64,000 nucleotides of DNA, from NCBI GenBank assembly GCA_041394265.1, contig JAWKIO010000006.1, positions 124,001 to 188,000 on the forward strand, written 5' to 3'. A program made the translations under genes and the position numbers. This stretch comes from Acidimicrobiales bacterium (GTDB lineage Bacteria; Actinomycetota; Acidimicrobiia; Acidimicrobiales; SZUA-35). Positions 1 through 6,398 of this stretch are shown in pieces (positions within the stretch are counted from its first letter, which is position 1; the number at the start of each line of letters is the position of its first letter). A model generated the notes under the pieces. The model did not search any database and was not told where the DNA came from. It saw only the letters and a program-made list of their open reading frames with translations.

Positions 1-832
1 CGCCATCGGGCACGGTGTCGAGGTCGTACGTGTGGTTCGGCTGCCCGAGTTCGAGCATCACGTAGTTGGAGATGTCGACGATCGAGTTGATCGGACGCAT
101 GCCGGCGGCGGTGAGTCGGGCGGCCATCCACTCGGGCGAGGACCCCATGGTGACGTTCTCGAGCACGCGGATGCCGAAGCGGGGGCACAGCTCACCATCG
201 AGGATCTCCACCGATGCGAGGTCGGCGGTGTTGGCCGAGGATTCGGCAACGACCGGGCTCGGCTCGGTGAACGGCACGCCGAGCTTGGCGGCCAGGTCAC
301 GTGCCACGCCGATCACCGACAGTGCATCAGGACGATTGCCCTCGACATCGATGTCGAACAGCACGTCGGATTCGAGTGCCAGTGCCTCGGTGATCGGCTG
401 ACCGAGCGTCAGCGACGGGTCGAGCACCATGATGCCGTCGGCATCAGCGGCCAGTTCGAGCTCGGCCGGCGAGCACAGCATCCCGTTCGACATCTGACCC
501 CGCAGCTTGCGCTGGGCGATCTCCATGCCGCCGGGCATGGTGGTGCCGATTGTCGCCAGCGGCACCAGGTCGCCCACCGCCATGTTGAAGGCGCCGCAGC
601 AGATCTGCAGCGGCGTGCCGTCGCCGGTGTCGACCTGCACCACCTGGATGCGGTCGGCCTCGGGGTGTGGGGCGAGTTCGAGCACCTTGGCCACGATGAT
701 CCCATCGAGGTCGGCACCCACGGTCGAGACCTCTTCGACCACGAGACCCAGATCGGTGAGTGTCTCGGCCAGCTCGGCCGGGTCGCCCTCGATCGGGGCG
801 AACTGTTGCATCCAGGAGAGGAGAACCTTCAT
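1..832 (-). CDS. pheT: Phenylalanyl-tRNA synthetase beta subunit, N-terminal part (cut by window edge)
   Basis: This is the beta subunit of the alpha2beta2 enzyme that charges tRNA-Phe in the cytoplasm. About 277 codons are visible; the rest lies left of the window. The translation begins MKVLLSWMQQF and carries an EMAP/tRNA-binding-type domain at about residues 40-150. The B3/B4-region signature NRPDALSVIGVARDLA and the PheT motif SIVDISNYVMLELGQP follow. The frame is open to the edge, so this is a boundary truncation and not a broken gene. The ATG at 832 follows pheS by 37 bp and has GAGAGG-like purines nearby. It is the last visible gene of the infC-rpmI-rplT-trmH-pheS-pheT run. Confidence 0.95.
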   Translation of the reverse strand, partial: MKVLLSWMQQFAPIEGDPAELAETLTDLGLVVEEVSTVGADLDGIIVAKVLELAPHPEADRIQVVQVDTGDGTPLQICCGAFNMAVGDLVPLATIGTTMPGGMEIAQRKLRGQMSNGMLCSPAELELAADADGIMVLDPSLTLGQPITEALALESDVLFDIDVEGNRPDALSVIGVARDLAAKLGVPFTEPSPVVAESSANTADLASVEILDGELCPRFGIRVLENVTMGSSPEWMAARLTAAGMRPINSIVDISNYVMLELGQPNHTYDLDTVPDG

Positions 833-869
833 GAGTGGGACTTTCCGAACGTGAGAGGGTGGGCGGGCG

Positions 870-1871
870 TCAGAACTGCTGGAGGAAGCGCACGTCGTTG
901 CTGAACATGTCGCGAAGATCGGTGACGCCGAACTTCATGAGTGCCAGCCGATCGATGCCGAACCCGAAGGCGAAACCCGAGTACTCCTCGGGGTCGATCC
1001 CGCCGGCCCGCAGCACGTTCGGGTGGACCATGCCGCAGCCGCCCAGTTCGAGCCACGAGCCGTCGGGCATCTGGATGTCGAACTCTGCCGACGGCTCGGT
1101 GAAGGGGAAGTAGTTCGGTCGCAGGCGGGAATGGAAGCCCGGCCCGAAGTAGGCCGACGTGAACGACTCGATCGTTCCGGCGAGGTGCGCCAGCGAGATG
1201 TCGCGGTCGACGACCAGGCCCTCGATCTGGTGGAAGACCGGCATGTGCGTGGCGTCGGCGGTGTCGCGCCGGAAGACGCGCCCGGGGGCCACGACATAGA
1301 TCGGCGGCTTCTGATCGAGCATCGTGCGGGCCTGCACGGGCGAGGTGTGCGTGCGCAACAGCGTCGAGCCCGGGGCGCCGTAGTCGACGTAGAGGGTGTC
1401 GAAGCCGTCGCGGGCGGGATGGCCGGGCGGGATGTTCAGCGCGTCGAAATTGTGCCAGTCGGTCTCGACCTCAGGCCCTTCGGCCACCCGGAATCCCATG
1501 CCGACGAAGACGTCTTCGAGGGCCTCCCAGGCCTGACTCACGATGTGCAGGTGCCCGACCGGCAGCGAACCGGTGACCTCGGTGAGGTCCATCCGCTCGT
1601 TGGCGAGTTGTTCCGCTCGCTCTGCCCGGGCCAGTTCGCCGCGCCGTGATTCGATGGCGGCTTCGAGGGCGGTGCGGGCGTCGTTGAGCGCTCGTCCGGC
1701 GTCGCGTCGGTCGTCGGCCGGCAGCGAGCCGAGCTGCTTCTTCGCCGCCATCAGCGGCCCGGTCTTGCCGAGCGTGTTCGCCTCGAGCTCGCGCAACTCC
1801 GCCGTGGACGACGCCGCAGCAGCGGCCGCCGTGACCTCGGCGATCAGGGAATCGAGATCTTGCAACATCAT
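870..1871 (-). CDS. pheS: Phenylalanyl-tRNA synthetase alpha subunit
   Basis: Catalytic alpha subunit of Phe-tRNA synthetase (class II), 333 aa, close to the family length of 330-350. The N-terminal coiled-coil arm is at about residues 1-85. The class II core follows, with motif 2 around FRRDTADATHMPVFHQIEG and the C-terminal motif 3 region GFGIDRLALMKFGV. Two adjacent ATGs (1871 and 1868) follow AAGGTG, and the second has the better spacing. An upstream in-frame ATG at 1904 would add an atypical arginine-rich stub running back towards the tandem repeats, so I did not use it. It is co-directional with pheT, 37 bp downstream. Confidence 0.95.
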   Translation of the reverse strand: MMLQDLDSLIAEVTAAAAAASSTAELRELEANTLGKTGPLMAAKKQLGSLPADDRRDAGRALNDARTALEAAIESRRGELARAERAEQLANERMDLTEVTGSLPVGHLHIVSQAWEALEDVFVGMGFRVAEGPEVETDWHNFDALNIPPGHPARDGFDTLYVDYGAPGSTLLRTHTSPVQARTMLDQKPPIYVVAPGRVFRRDTADATHMPVFHQIEGLVVDRDISLAHLAGTIESFTSAYFGPGFHSRLRPNYFPFTEPSAEFDIQMPDGSWLELGGCGMVHPNVLRAGGIDPEEYSGFAFGFGIDRLALMKFGVTDLRDMFSNDVRFLQQF

Positions 1872-1920
1872 CGCACCTTGTCGTCTTTCACCAGCACTGT
1901 CCATCGAGTATCGGCGCTCT

Positions 1921-2040
1921 CACACCATCCGCCTTTGGCGGAATCACACCATCCGCCTTTGGCGGAATCACACCATCCGCCTTTGGCGGAATCACACCAT
2001 CCGCCTTTGGCGGAATCACACCATCCGCCTTTGGCGGAGT
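1921..2040. repeat. Five-copy 24-bp tandem repeat with palindromic core
   Basis: Five head-to-tail 24-bp units start at 1921, 1945, 1969, 1993 and 2017. They are identical except for one base at the right end of the last unit. Each carries the 15-nt dyad TCCGCC-TTT-GGCGGA, a 6-bp stem with a 3-nt loop. The rightmost unit encodes the last codons and the TGA of the trmH-family gene, and the other four lie between that stop and pheS. The array looks like an expansion of the gene's own 3' end. Every unit carries the same stop, so copy-number change would not alter the protein. Confidence 0.97.
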
Positions 2041-2819
2041 GCCTCGAACGCCAGCAGGGCACCCGCCACACCCACGTTCAACGACTCGGTCGGGCCGTCG
2101 AAAGGGATCACCACCGACGTATCCGCTCGAGCGATGACGTCGGCCGGCAGACCATGGGCCTCGTTGCCGAGCAGAATGGCGGCTCGAGTGAGGTCGGTCT
2201 GCCACAAGTCGCGAGCCCCGTCGACCAGGGCCGCGGCGACGATCGGGCGTCTTTGGTCGGCCAGGCCGTCGATCACGGCCCCGATGTCGCGGTCTTCGAC
2301 CACGATGGTGCGCAACCACGAACCAGCCGACGCCCGAACCACCTTGGGATTGGTGGGGTCGACGCACGTTCCGGCCAACACCACGCCGGCGCAGCCGGAG
2401 GCCTCTGCGGTGCGGATCAGGGTGCCGAGATTGCCGGGGTCACGGACGTCGACGAGCACGAGCACCGGCCGGTCGGTTGCCAGCAGCTCGATCGATGCCG
2501 ACAATGTCTCGACCACGGCCACGATCGGTTGCGGCGTGACGGTGTCGAGCACCTTGTCGAGCACTCCGGCCTCGACGAACGTCACCGGGATCGACGCGTC
2601 GTCGGCCCGGGCCTGCGCCGACCGCTCGAGCGGCGATTCGGTGAAGACCTCGCGCACTCGGCCAATGATCCGATCATCCGAGAGCGCCTCGGCCACGAGC
2701 GTCGGCCCTTCGACCAGGGCAACCCCCTCGACGCGACGATCGCGCCGCTGCGTCGCAAGACGACGCAGGGCGCGAACGCGTGCGTTGTTGGGTCCGAGCA
2801 CGAGATCTCGACGGCTCAC
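2016..2819 (-). CDS. SpoU/TrmH-family RNA 2'-O-methyltransferase
   Basis: A SAM-dependent 2'-O-ribose methyltransferase of the SPOUT superfamily, probably acting on 23S rRNA. It has an N-terminal substrate-binding extension with EGPTLVAEAL, then the three SpoU motifs: DVRDPGNLGTLIRTAEA, LLGNEAHGLP and ESLNVGVAGALLAFE. These residues form the knotted SAM site in the family. The GTG at 2819 gives 267 aa and leaves 28 bp after rplT. An upstream ATG at 2882 would run 35 bp into rplT. The C-terminus ends inside the first unit of the 24-bp repeat array. The position between rplT and pheS is common in actinobacteria; the exact target nucleotide cannot be told from sequence. Confidence 0.9.
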   Translation of the reverse strand: MSRRDLVLGPNNARVRALRRLATQRRDRRVEGVALVEGPTLVAEALSDDRIIGRVREVFTESPLERSAQARADDASIPVTFVEAGVLDKVLDTVTPQPIVAVVETLSASIELLATDRPVLVLVDVRDPGNLGTLIRTAEASGCAGVVLAGTCVDPTNPKVVRASAGSWLRTIVVEDRDIGAVIDGLADQRRPIVAAALVDGARDLWQTDLTRAAILLGNEAHGLPADVIARADTSVVIPFDGPTESLNVGVAGALLAFEALRQRRMV

Positions 2820-2847
2820 GACGCGGACCGACGAGCGAACTGCTGCG

Positions 2848-3225
2848 TCAGGCAGCGTTGCTCGCCGCAGCCTCGCGGGCACTGCTGGCCACTTCGACCA
2901 GCGCCGAGAAGGCGGTGGGATCGGTGATGGCCAGGGCCGAGAGGTTCTTGCGGTCGACTTCGATACCGGCAGCCTTCAGCCCGGCGACGAACTTCGAGTA
3001 CGAGGTGCCGTTCTGGCGGCAACCGGCGTTGATGCGCTGGATCCACAGGCGACGGAAGTCGCCCTTGCGGGCACGGCGGTCACGGTAGGCGTAGTTGCCC
3101 GAGTGCATGACCTGCTCGTTGGCGGCGCGGAAGGTACGGCTCTTGTTGCCGTAGTAGCCCTGGGCCCGCTCCAAAATGGTGCGGCGGCGCTTCTTCGAAT
3201 GAACGGCGCGCTTGACTCTGGCCAT
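2848..3225 (-). CDS. rplT: 50S ribosomal protein L20
   Basis: Ribosomal protein L20 is an early-assembly 23S rRNA-binding protein and a known autoregulator of the infC-rpmI-rplT operon in other bacteria. The 125 residues begin MARVKRAVHSKKRRR and carry the family signature GYYGNKSRTFRAANEQV. A short alanine-rich tail ends the protein, slightly longer than typical. ATG at 3225 is preceded by GGAGATTCCCCCG, a clear Shine-Dalgarno. rpmI lies 78 bp upstream. The arginine- and lysine-rich N-terminal extension and globular C-terminal domain are both intact. Confidence 0.97.
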   Translation of the reverse strand: MARVKRAVHSKKRRRTILERAQGYYGNKSRTFRAANEQVMHSGNYAYRDRRARKGDFRRLWIQRINAGCRQNGTSYSKFVAGLKAAGIEVDRKNLSALAITDPTAFSALVEVASSAREAAASNAA

Positions 3226-3303
3226 CGGGGGAATCTCCTTGGTGAGGGTGTGCGGCAGGCCCTGGCCTGCGTCACGAGGTGTCGGACGAGGGGTGGGCGA
3301 GCT

Positions 3304-3504
3304 TCAGCTCGAGAGCAGCTCTTTGACCTGCTTCATGTTGGTGGCGTCGACCAGCTCCGGCCCGCCGAGGCGGCGCTTGACCCGGCTCGACATCTTGGAG
3401 TTGAAGTGGTTGAGGCCCGACTGACGGCGGCGGATCTTGCCCGAGCCGGTGACCTTGAAGCGCTTCTTCGCACCCTTGTGGGTCTTCATCTTGTTGTTCG
3501 ACAC
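3304..3504 (-). CDS. rpmI: 50S ribosomal protein L35
   Basis: Ribosomal protein L35, 66 aa. The body MKTHKGAKKRFKVTGSGKI is diagnostic, as is the basic middle SSRVKRRLGG. I chose the GTG at 3504 because GAGGAG lies 8 nt upstream of it; it gives VSNNKMKTHKG as the N-terminus. A longer open frame runs to 3702, but its upstream part is the infC-rpmI spacer and part of infC read in another frame. A strong hairpin (3550-3571) sits between infC and this gene. Confidence 0.96.
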   Translation of the reverse strand: MSNNKMKTHKGAKKRFKVTGSGKIRRRQSGLNHFNSKMSSRVKRRLGGPELVDATNMKQVKELLSS

Positions 3505-3549
3505 GTGGGGGACTCCTCGTTCGTCATCGAATGGGTGGGGGCAATCGAA

Positions 3550-3571
3550 ACCGGGCTCGTTGGAGCCCGGT
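3550..3571 (-). terminator. Hairpin in the infC-rpmI spacer (attenuator or partial terminator)
   Basis: A perfect 9-bp inverted repeat, ACCGGGCTC / GAGCCCGGT, with a 4-nt loop. On the transcribed strand it is followed by TTTCGATT, a weak T-rich tail. It lies 46 bp upstream of rpmI and 61 bp after the infC stop. It could lower the rpmI-rplT to infC ratio or be part of an L20-responsive control region, as seen in this operon elsewhere. That role is inferred from position only. Confidence 0.5.
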
Positions 3572-3631
3572 CCGACGGTGGCCACGTTCGCCGAACGCAG
3601 ATCCGTTCGGACGTGTGAGTGGTTCGGTGTG

Positions 3632-4246
3632 TTACTCGGTCGACTCGGTGTCGGCCGGAGTGGTGTCACCAGGGGTCTGGTCGGCATGGGCGCCCGAACC
3701 ATTGCCGGCAGCTGCCTCGGCCCGGTTCGACTTGCTCTGTCGACTCTGCTGTTTCTTCTTGTCGGGAGCGAGCACCATGGTCATGTTGCGGCCATCGAGT
3801 CTCGGGTAGGCCTCGACCTTGCCGATCTCATCGACACGTTCCGCGATGTTGTCGAGGATCTTGCGCCCCAGTTCGGGGTGGGTCACCTCGCGGCCTCGGA
3901 ACATGATGGTGATCTTGACCTTGTGACCTTCGTCGAGGAACTTCTCGACCTTCTTGGTCTTGGTCTCGAAATCGCCACCCGAGATCTTCGGCCGGTACTT
4001 CATCTCTTTGACCGTGATGTGGCTGGCCTTCTTGCGGGATTCCTTGGCCCGTTGTGCCGCTTCGTACTTGTATTTGCCGTAATCCATGATTCGGCAGACG
4101 GGCGGCCTCGCCTGATCGGCGACTTCGACGAGGTCGAGGTCGAGTTCACGGGCGAGATTCAGGGCTTCGGGTAGGGGCTTGATCCCCAGCTGATCACCGT
4201 TGGCGGCGATCACCCGGACTTCGCGAGCACGGATACGTTCGTTGAT
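3632..4246 (-). CDS. infC: Translation initiation factor IF-3 with AUC start codon
   Basis: IF-3 binds the 30S subunit and checks start-codon and initiator-tRNA selection. From the proposed start the protein is 204 aa: INERIRAREVRVI, the linker and N-domain QLGIKPLPEAL, DYGKYKYEA, then the C-domain EVTHPELGRKIL. An Ala/Asp/Thr-rich tail of about 30 residues follows. The family's conserved N-terminus has no ATG, GTG or TTG before it in frame. ATC at 4246 does, with AGGAG exactly 6 nt upstream. Non-canonical AUU/AUC/AUA starts are known for infC and underlie its autoregulation. A first ATG exists only at 4213, which would remove conserved residues. Confidence 0.93.
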   Translation of the reverse strand: MNERIRAREVRVIAANGDQLGIKPLPEALNLARELDLDLVEVADQARPPVCRIMDYGKYKYEAAQRAKESRKKASHITVKEMKYRPKISGGDFETKTKKVEKFLDEGHKVKITIMFRGREVTHPELGRKILDNIAERVDEIGKVEAYPRLDGRNMTMVLAPDKKKQQSRQSKSNRAEAAAGNGSGAHADQTPGDTTPADTESTE

Positions 4247-4252
4247 CCGTGG

Positions 4253-4257
4253 CTCCT
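4253..4257 (-). promoter_or_regulatory. Shine-Dalgarno that fixes the infC AUC start
   Basis: AGGAG on the minus strand lies 6 nt before the ATC codon at 4246-4244. No conventional start codon occurs between the in-frame TGA further upstream and this ATC, so the site decides the start. Confidence 0.75.
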
Positions 4258-4550
4258 GTGGCGCAGCTATTGCTGATCACTCCTCATGCAGGCGCAACTC
4301 CTCCTGGCGCTTGGGCGGACGGCATCATCAGCCGTGGACCAGAGATCACGAGGAAGGGATCCGCAGGGGCGGATCGACTGCCAACATGGACCCGGACTCA
4401 CGATCTCGGGGCGTTGCCAGCGAACTGACATGCCTCGGGGGCGGCCGGGTGGGGACTGGCCCACTTCGATGGTTACCGATCCATCAGAGAGGAAGCTCTG
4501 ACGGACTCTCCAAGACTAGCGGAGATCCCTCCGGATGCCTCCCCCTTCGA

Positions 4551-4556
4551 TAACCT
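4551..4556 (+). promoter_or_regulatory. -10 box (TAACCT) for leaderless start at 4564
   Basis: TAACCT fits TANNNT and ends 7 nt before the ATG at 4564, with no Shine-Dalgarno between. That is the geometry of a leaderless mRNA. No clear -35 element is visible. Confidence 0.45.
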
Positions 4557-4563
4557 GCGGCTC

Positions 4564-4983
4564 ATGAGCACCTCGACGCCCGATCCCGCCGCCTCCCCCG
4601 CCGACGATCTCACGCCCGAACAGCAGGAGCAGGCCCGGGCGATGGCCAAGGAACTGGCCGAGGCCCGAGCGCAGATCCTCGAGGCCGATCCCACCGCCAT
4701 CATCGCCAACCACGCCTTCGGCATGTACGAGCTCGCCATGCTCCACATCACCAACGACGACCCCGACATGAAGGCGGCCCGGCTGGCGGTCGATGCCCTC
4801 GGGGCGCTGGTCGAGGGTTTGCGAGGTCGCCTCGACGAAGCGGAATCGCCGCTCAACGAAGCGCTGCATGGCGTCCGGCTCCTGTTCGTCGAGCGCACCA
4901 CGGCCCTCAAGAAGGCGGCAGAAGCGGCCGAGACCGCGGGTGATGCAGACAGCGATGCAGGCGAAGCGAACGAGGACGACTGA
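4564..4983 (+). CDS. DUF1844-like small acidic protein
   Basis: A 139-aa soluble acidic protein of unknown function. It has an N-terminal Pro/Ala/Asp segment, an alpha-helical body with HAFGMYELAMLHI and ARLAVDALGALVEGL at about residues 50-85, and a Glu/Asp-rich tail. The body resembles the actinobacterial DUF1844 family, which often lies beside infC as it does here. That match is recalled from the family's pattern and was not searched. The gene is transcribed divergently from infC, probably from the leaderless promoter at 4551. No catalytic motif or membrane segment is seen. Confidence 0.75.
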   Translation: MSTSTPDPAASPADDLTPEQQEQARAMAKELAEARAQILEADPTAIIANHAFGMYELAMLHITNDDPDMKAARLAVDALGALVEGLRGRLDEAESPLNEALHGVRLLFVERTTALKKAAEAAETAGDADSDAGEANEDD

Positions 4984-4992
4984 GCCGGCGAC

Positions 4993-5640
4993 CTAGCATG
5001 CGCTCGGTGCCGTGACCTCGAGTTCGACGTCACCACGCCAGGCGCTCACCACCTCGGGTGGCTCCTCACAGAACGCCCGCTCGACAGCGAGCAGCGCTCG
5101 CCCCTCGGTGGTCATCACCGCGAGGCGCCGACCCTCGACGTCGACCACGAAGTGGGTCATGTCGATCGGACCGGCGAGTTCGTAGATCGAACCGGTGTCG
5201 CTTCCCGACGCTCCGGCGTGCCCAACGCCCTGGACGCCGGCATCGCCGATCGCGCCACACGAAGCGCTCATTCCATTGGTCTCGGTGATCACCATGCAAA
5301 GCTGCAGCCCGGGCCCCATCTCGGGATCGCTGACTCGAACCTCGTACATCTGGACGGGACCATTCGGCGTTGCGATCGAGAGCACGGCTCGTTGCCCGAC
5401 GAGGGTCGCCTTCGGACCCATCGGCGAGTCACGAAGTGGCGCTCCCGTCGGGGGCAGCATACGGATCACCCCGTCGATGTCGTCATGTTGCTCCAGATCG
5501 GCGGCAAGCTCGTCACCGGTCGCACCCAACGACAGCGCAGCCTCGTCGCTCCCCTCGCTCGCAGCGTCGGACGACCCGCCAGTACACGCAGCGACGAACA
5601 GCACGCACACCACCAACAAGCCACCGCGCCACCGAAACAT
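4993..5640 (-). CDS. Putative lipoprotein
   Basis: A 215-aa exported protein of unknown function. It has a lipoprotein signal peptide with a basic start (MFRWRGG), a hydrophobic core LLVVCVLFV and lipobox VAAC at Cys19, followed by a Ser/Gly/Asp/Glu-rich spacer. This predicts lipid anchoring on the outer face of the membrane. The mature part has several cysteines (for example LQLCMV, SASCG and a C-terminal Cys) that could form disulfides, and no recognised domain. Start ATG 5640 is set by the signal peptide. The longer open frame upstream overlaps the divergent hydrolase gene and is rejected. It is convergent with the DUF1844-like gene. Confidence 0.8.
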   Translation of the reverse strand: MFRWRGGLLVVCVLFVAACTGGSSDAASEGSDEAALSLGATGDELAADLEQHDDIDGVIRMLPPTGAPLRDSPMGPKATLVGQRAVLSIATPNGPVQMYEVRVSDPEMGPGLQLCMVITETNGMSASCGAIGDAGVQGVGHAGASGSDTGSIYELAGPIDMTHFVVDVEGRRLAVMTTEGRALLAVERAFCEEPPEVVSAWRGDVELEVTAPSAC

Positions 5641-5646
5641 CCGCGA

Positions 5647-5652
5647 ATAGTA
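5647..5652 (-). promoter_or_regulatory. -10 box (TACTAT) of the lipoprotein gene
   Basis: TACTAT on the minus strand ends 6 nt before the ATG at 5640, with no ribosome-binding site, implying a leaderless transcript. It lies in the 62-bp divergent spacer with the hydrolase gene, whose own candidate box TACGGT (5689-5694, plus) ends 8 nt before its ATG. Confidence 0.5.
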
Positions 5653-5702
5653 GTGGCAGTGACGCTTGCCCGTCCGGCGCGCCGTCGGTACGGTCGCTCG
5701 CC

Positions 5703-6392
5703 ATGACCGAGACCCGAACCGACGCTGTCGCCGTCGAAGACGGCGCCGTGCCCATCTGGGTGGCCGAGCCGGCCGATGCGGCGAACCTTCCTGCGCTGGT
5801 GGTCGTGCCGTCGATCTTCGGACCGAACCCCGATCTCGTCGAACAAGCTCGATCCCTCGCCGACATCGCCACCACTGTCGTGATGGATCCGTTCTGGCGC
5901 CAGGGTGGTGGCGCCGTGCCCTACGGCGAACACGACGCCGCGATCGGCCGCCTGGCCGACTTCGACCGTTCCCGTTGCCGCAACGACGTCGCCGCCGTGG
6001 CGCAGTGGGCGGCGGCGCGTTCGAACGGTCGGGTGGTCGGTCTCGGTATCTGTTTCGGTGGACCGTGGGTGCTGACCGGAGCGGCGCACGGCCTGTTCGC
6101 CGCTGCTGCGACGTGGCACGGCAGCCGGATGGAAGGAATCCTCGATCGGCTCGATGGACTCGACGCCCCATTGCGCCTGCACTTCGGCGAACTCGACACG
6201 ATCACGCCACCGGACGTGATCGCTGCGATCGACCAGCACTTCCGAGGCCACGAAGACTGTCGAATCGTGGTGCATCCCGGTGCCGCACATGGGTTCTCAC
6301 ACGAGGGTCCGGCGTGGGATCCCGCTGCAGCGGCGGCCGGCATGGCCGACGTCCGTTCGCTGCTGGAGCAGTTCGCGACGTCGACGGCCTGA
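5703..6392 (+). CDS. Dienelactone hydrolase family protein
   Basis: An alpha/beta hydrolase of the dienelactone hydrolase family, 229 aa, near the family's usual length. The Cys-Asp-His triad is visible: Cys117 in GLGICFGG, Asp165 in GELDTITP and His196 in GAAHGFSH. A cysteine nucleophile distinguishes DLH proteins from serine esterases. The natural substrate is unknown; the neighbours give no aromatic-degradation context. Start ATG 5703 follows TACGGT by 8 nt. Open frame further upstream overlaps the divergent lipoprotein gene. Confidence 0.87.
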   Translation: MTETRTDAVAVEDGAVPIWVAEPADAANLPALVVVPSIFGPNPDLVEQARSLADIATTVVMDPFWRQGGGAVPYGEHDAAIGRLADFDRSRCRNDVAAVAQWAAARSNGRVVGLGICFGGPWVLTGAAHGLFAAAATWHGSRMEGILDRLDGLDAPLRLHFGELDTITPPDVIAAIDQHFRGHEDCRIVVHPGAAHGFSHEGPAWDPAAAAAGMADVRSLLEQFATSTA

Positions 6393-6398
6393 ACTGAA

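Larger units (their letters stand above)
4247..4563. other. 317-bp infC upstream region (probable leader)
   Basis: No convincing gene is seen here; short open frames on both strands lack family features. On the infC side it holds GC-rich complementary segments. One perfect 6-bp inverted repeat, TCAGAG-AGGAAG-CTCTGA, lies at 4484-4501. The length suggests a structured infC leader, the usual location for control of the IF3-L35-L20 operon. I cannot identify a known motif. The right end carries the promoter of the divergent DUF1844-like gene. Confidence 0.4.

Noticed and set aside
1921..2040. CRISPR-like array
   Set aside because: Units are directly contiguous with no spacers, and one unit is part of a coding sequence.
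4267..4501. Small open frames in the infC upstream region
   Set aside because: Frames on both strands overlap each other, lack start signals and have no recognisable family.
4993..6171. 392-aa extended form of the lipoprotein
   Set aside because: The signal peptide and lipobox begin at the ATG at 5640; the upstream part is antisense to the hydrolase gene and highly arginine-rich.
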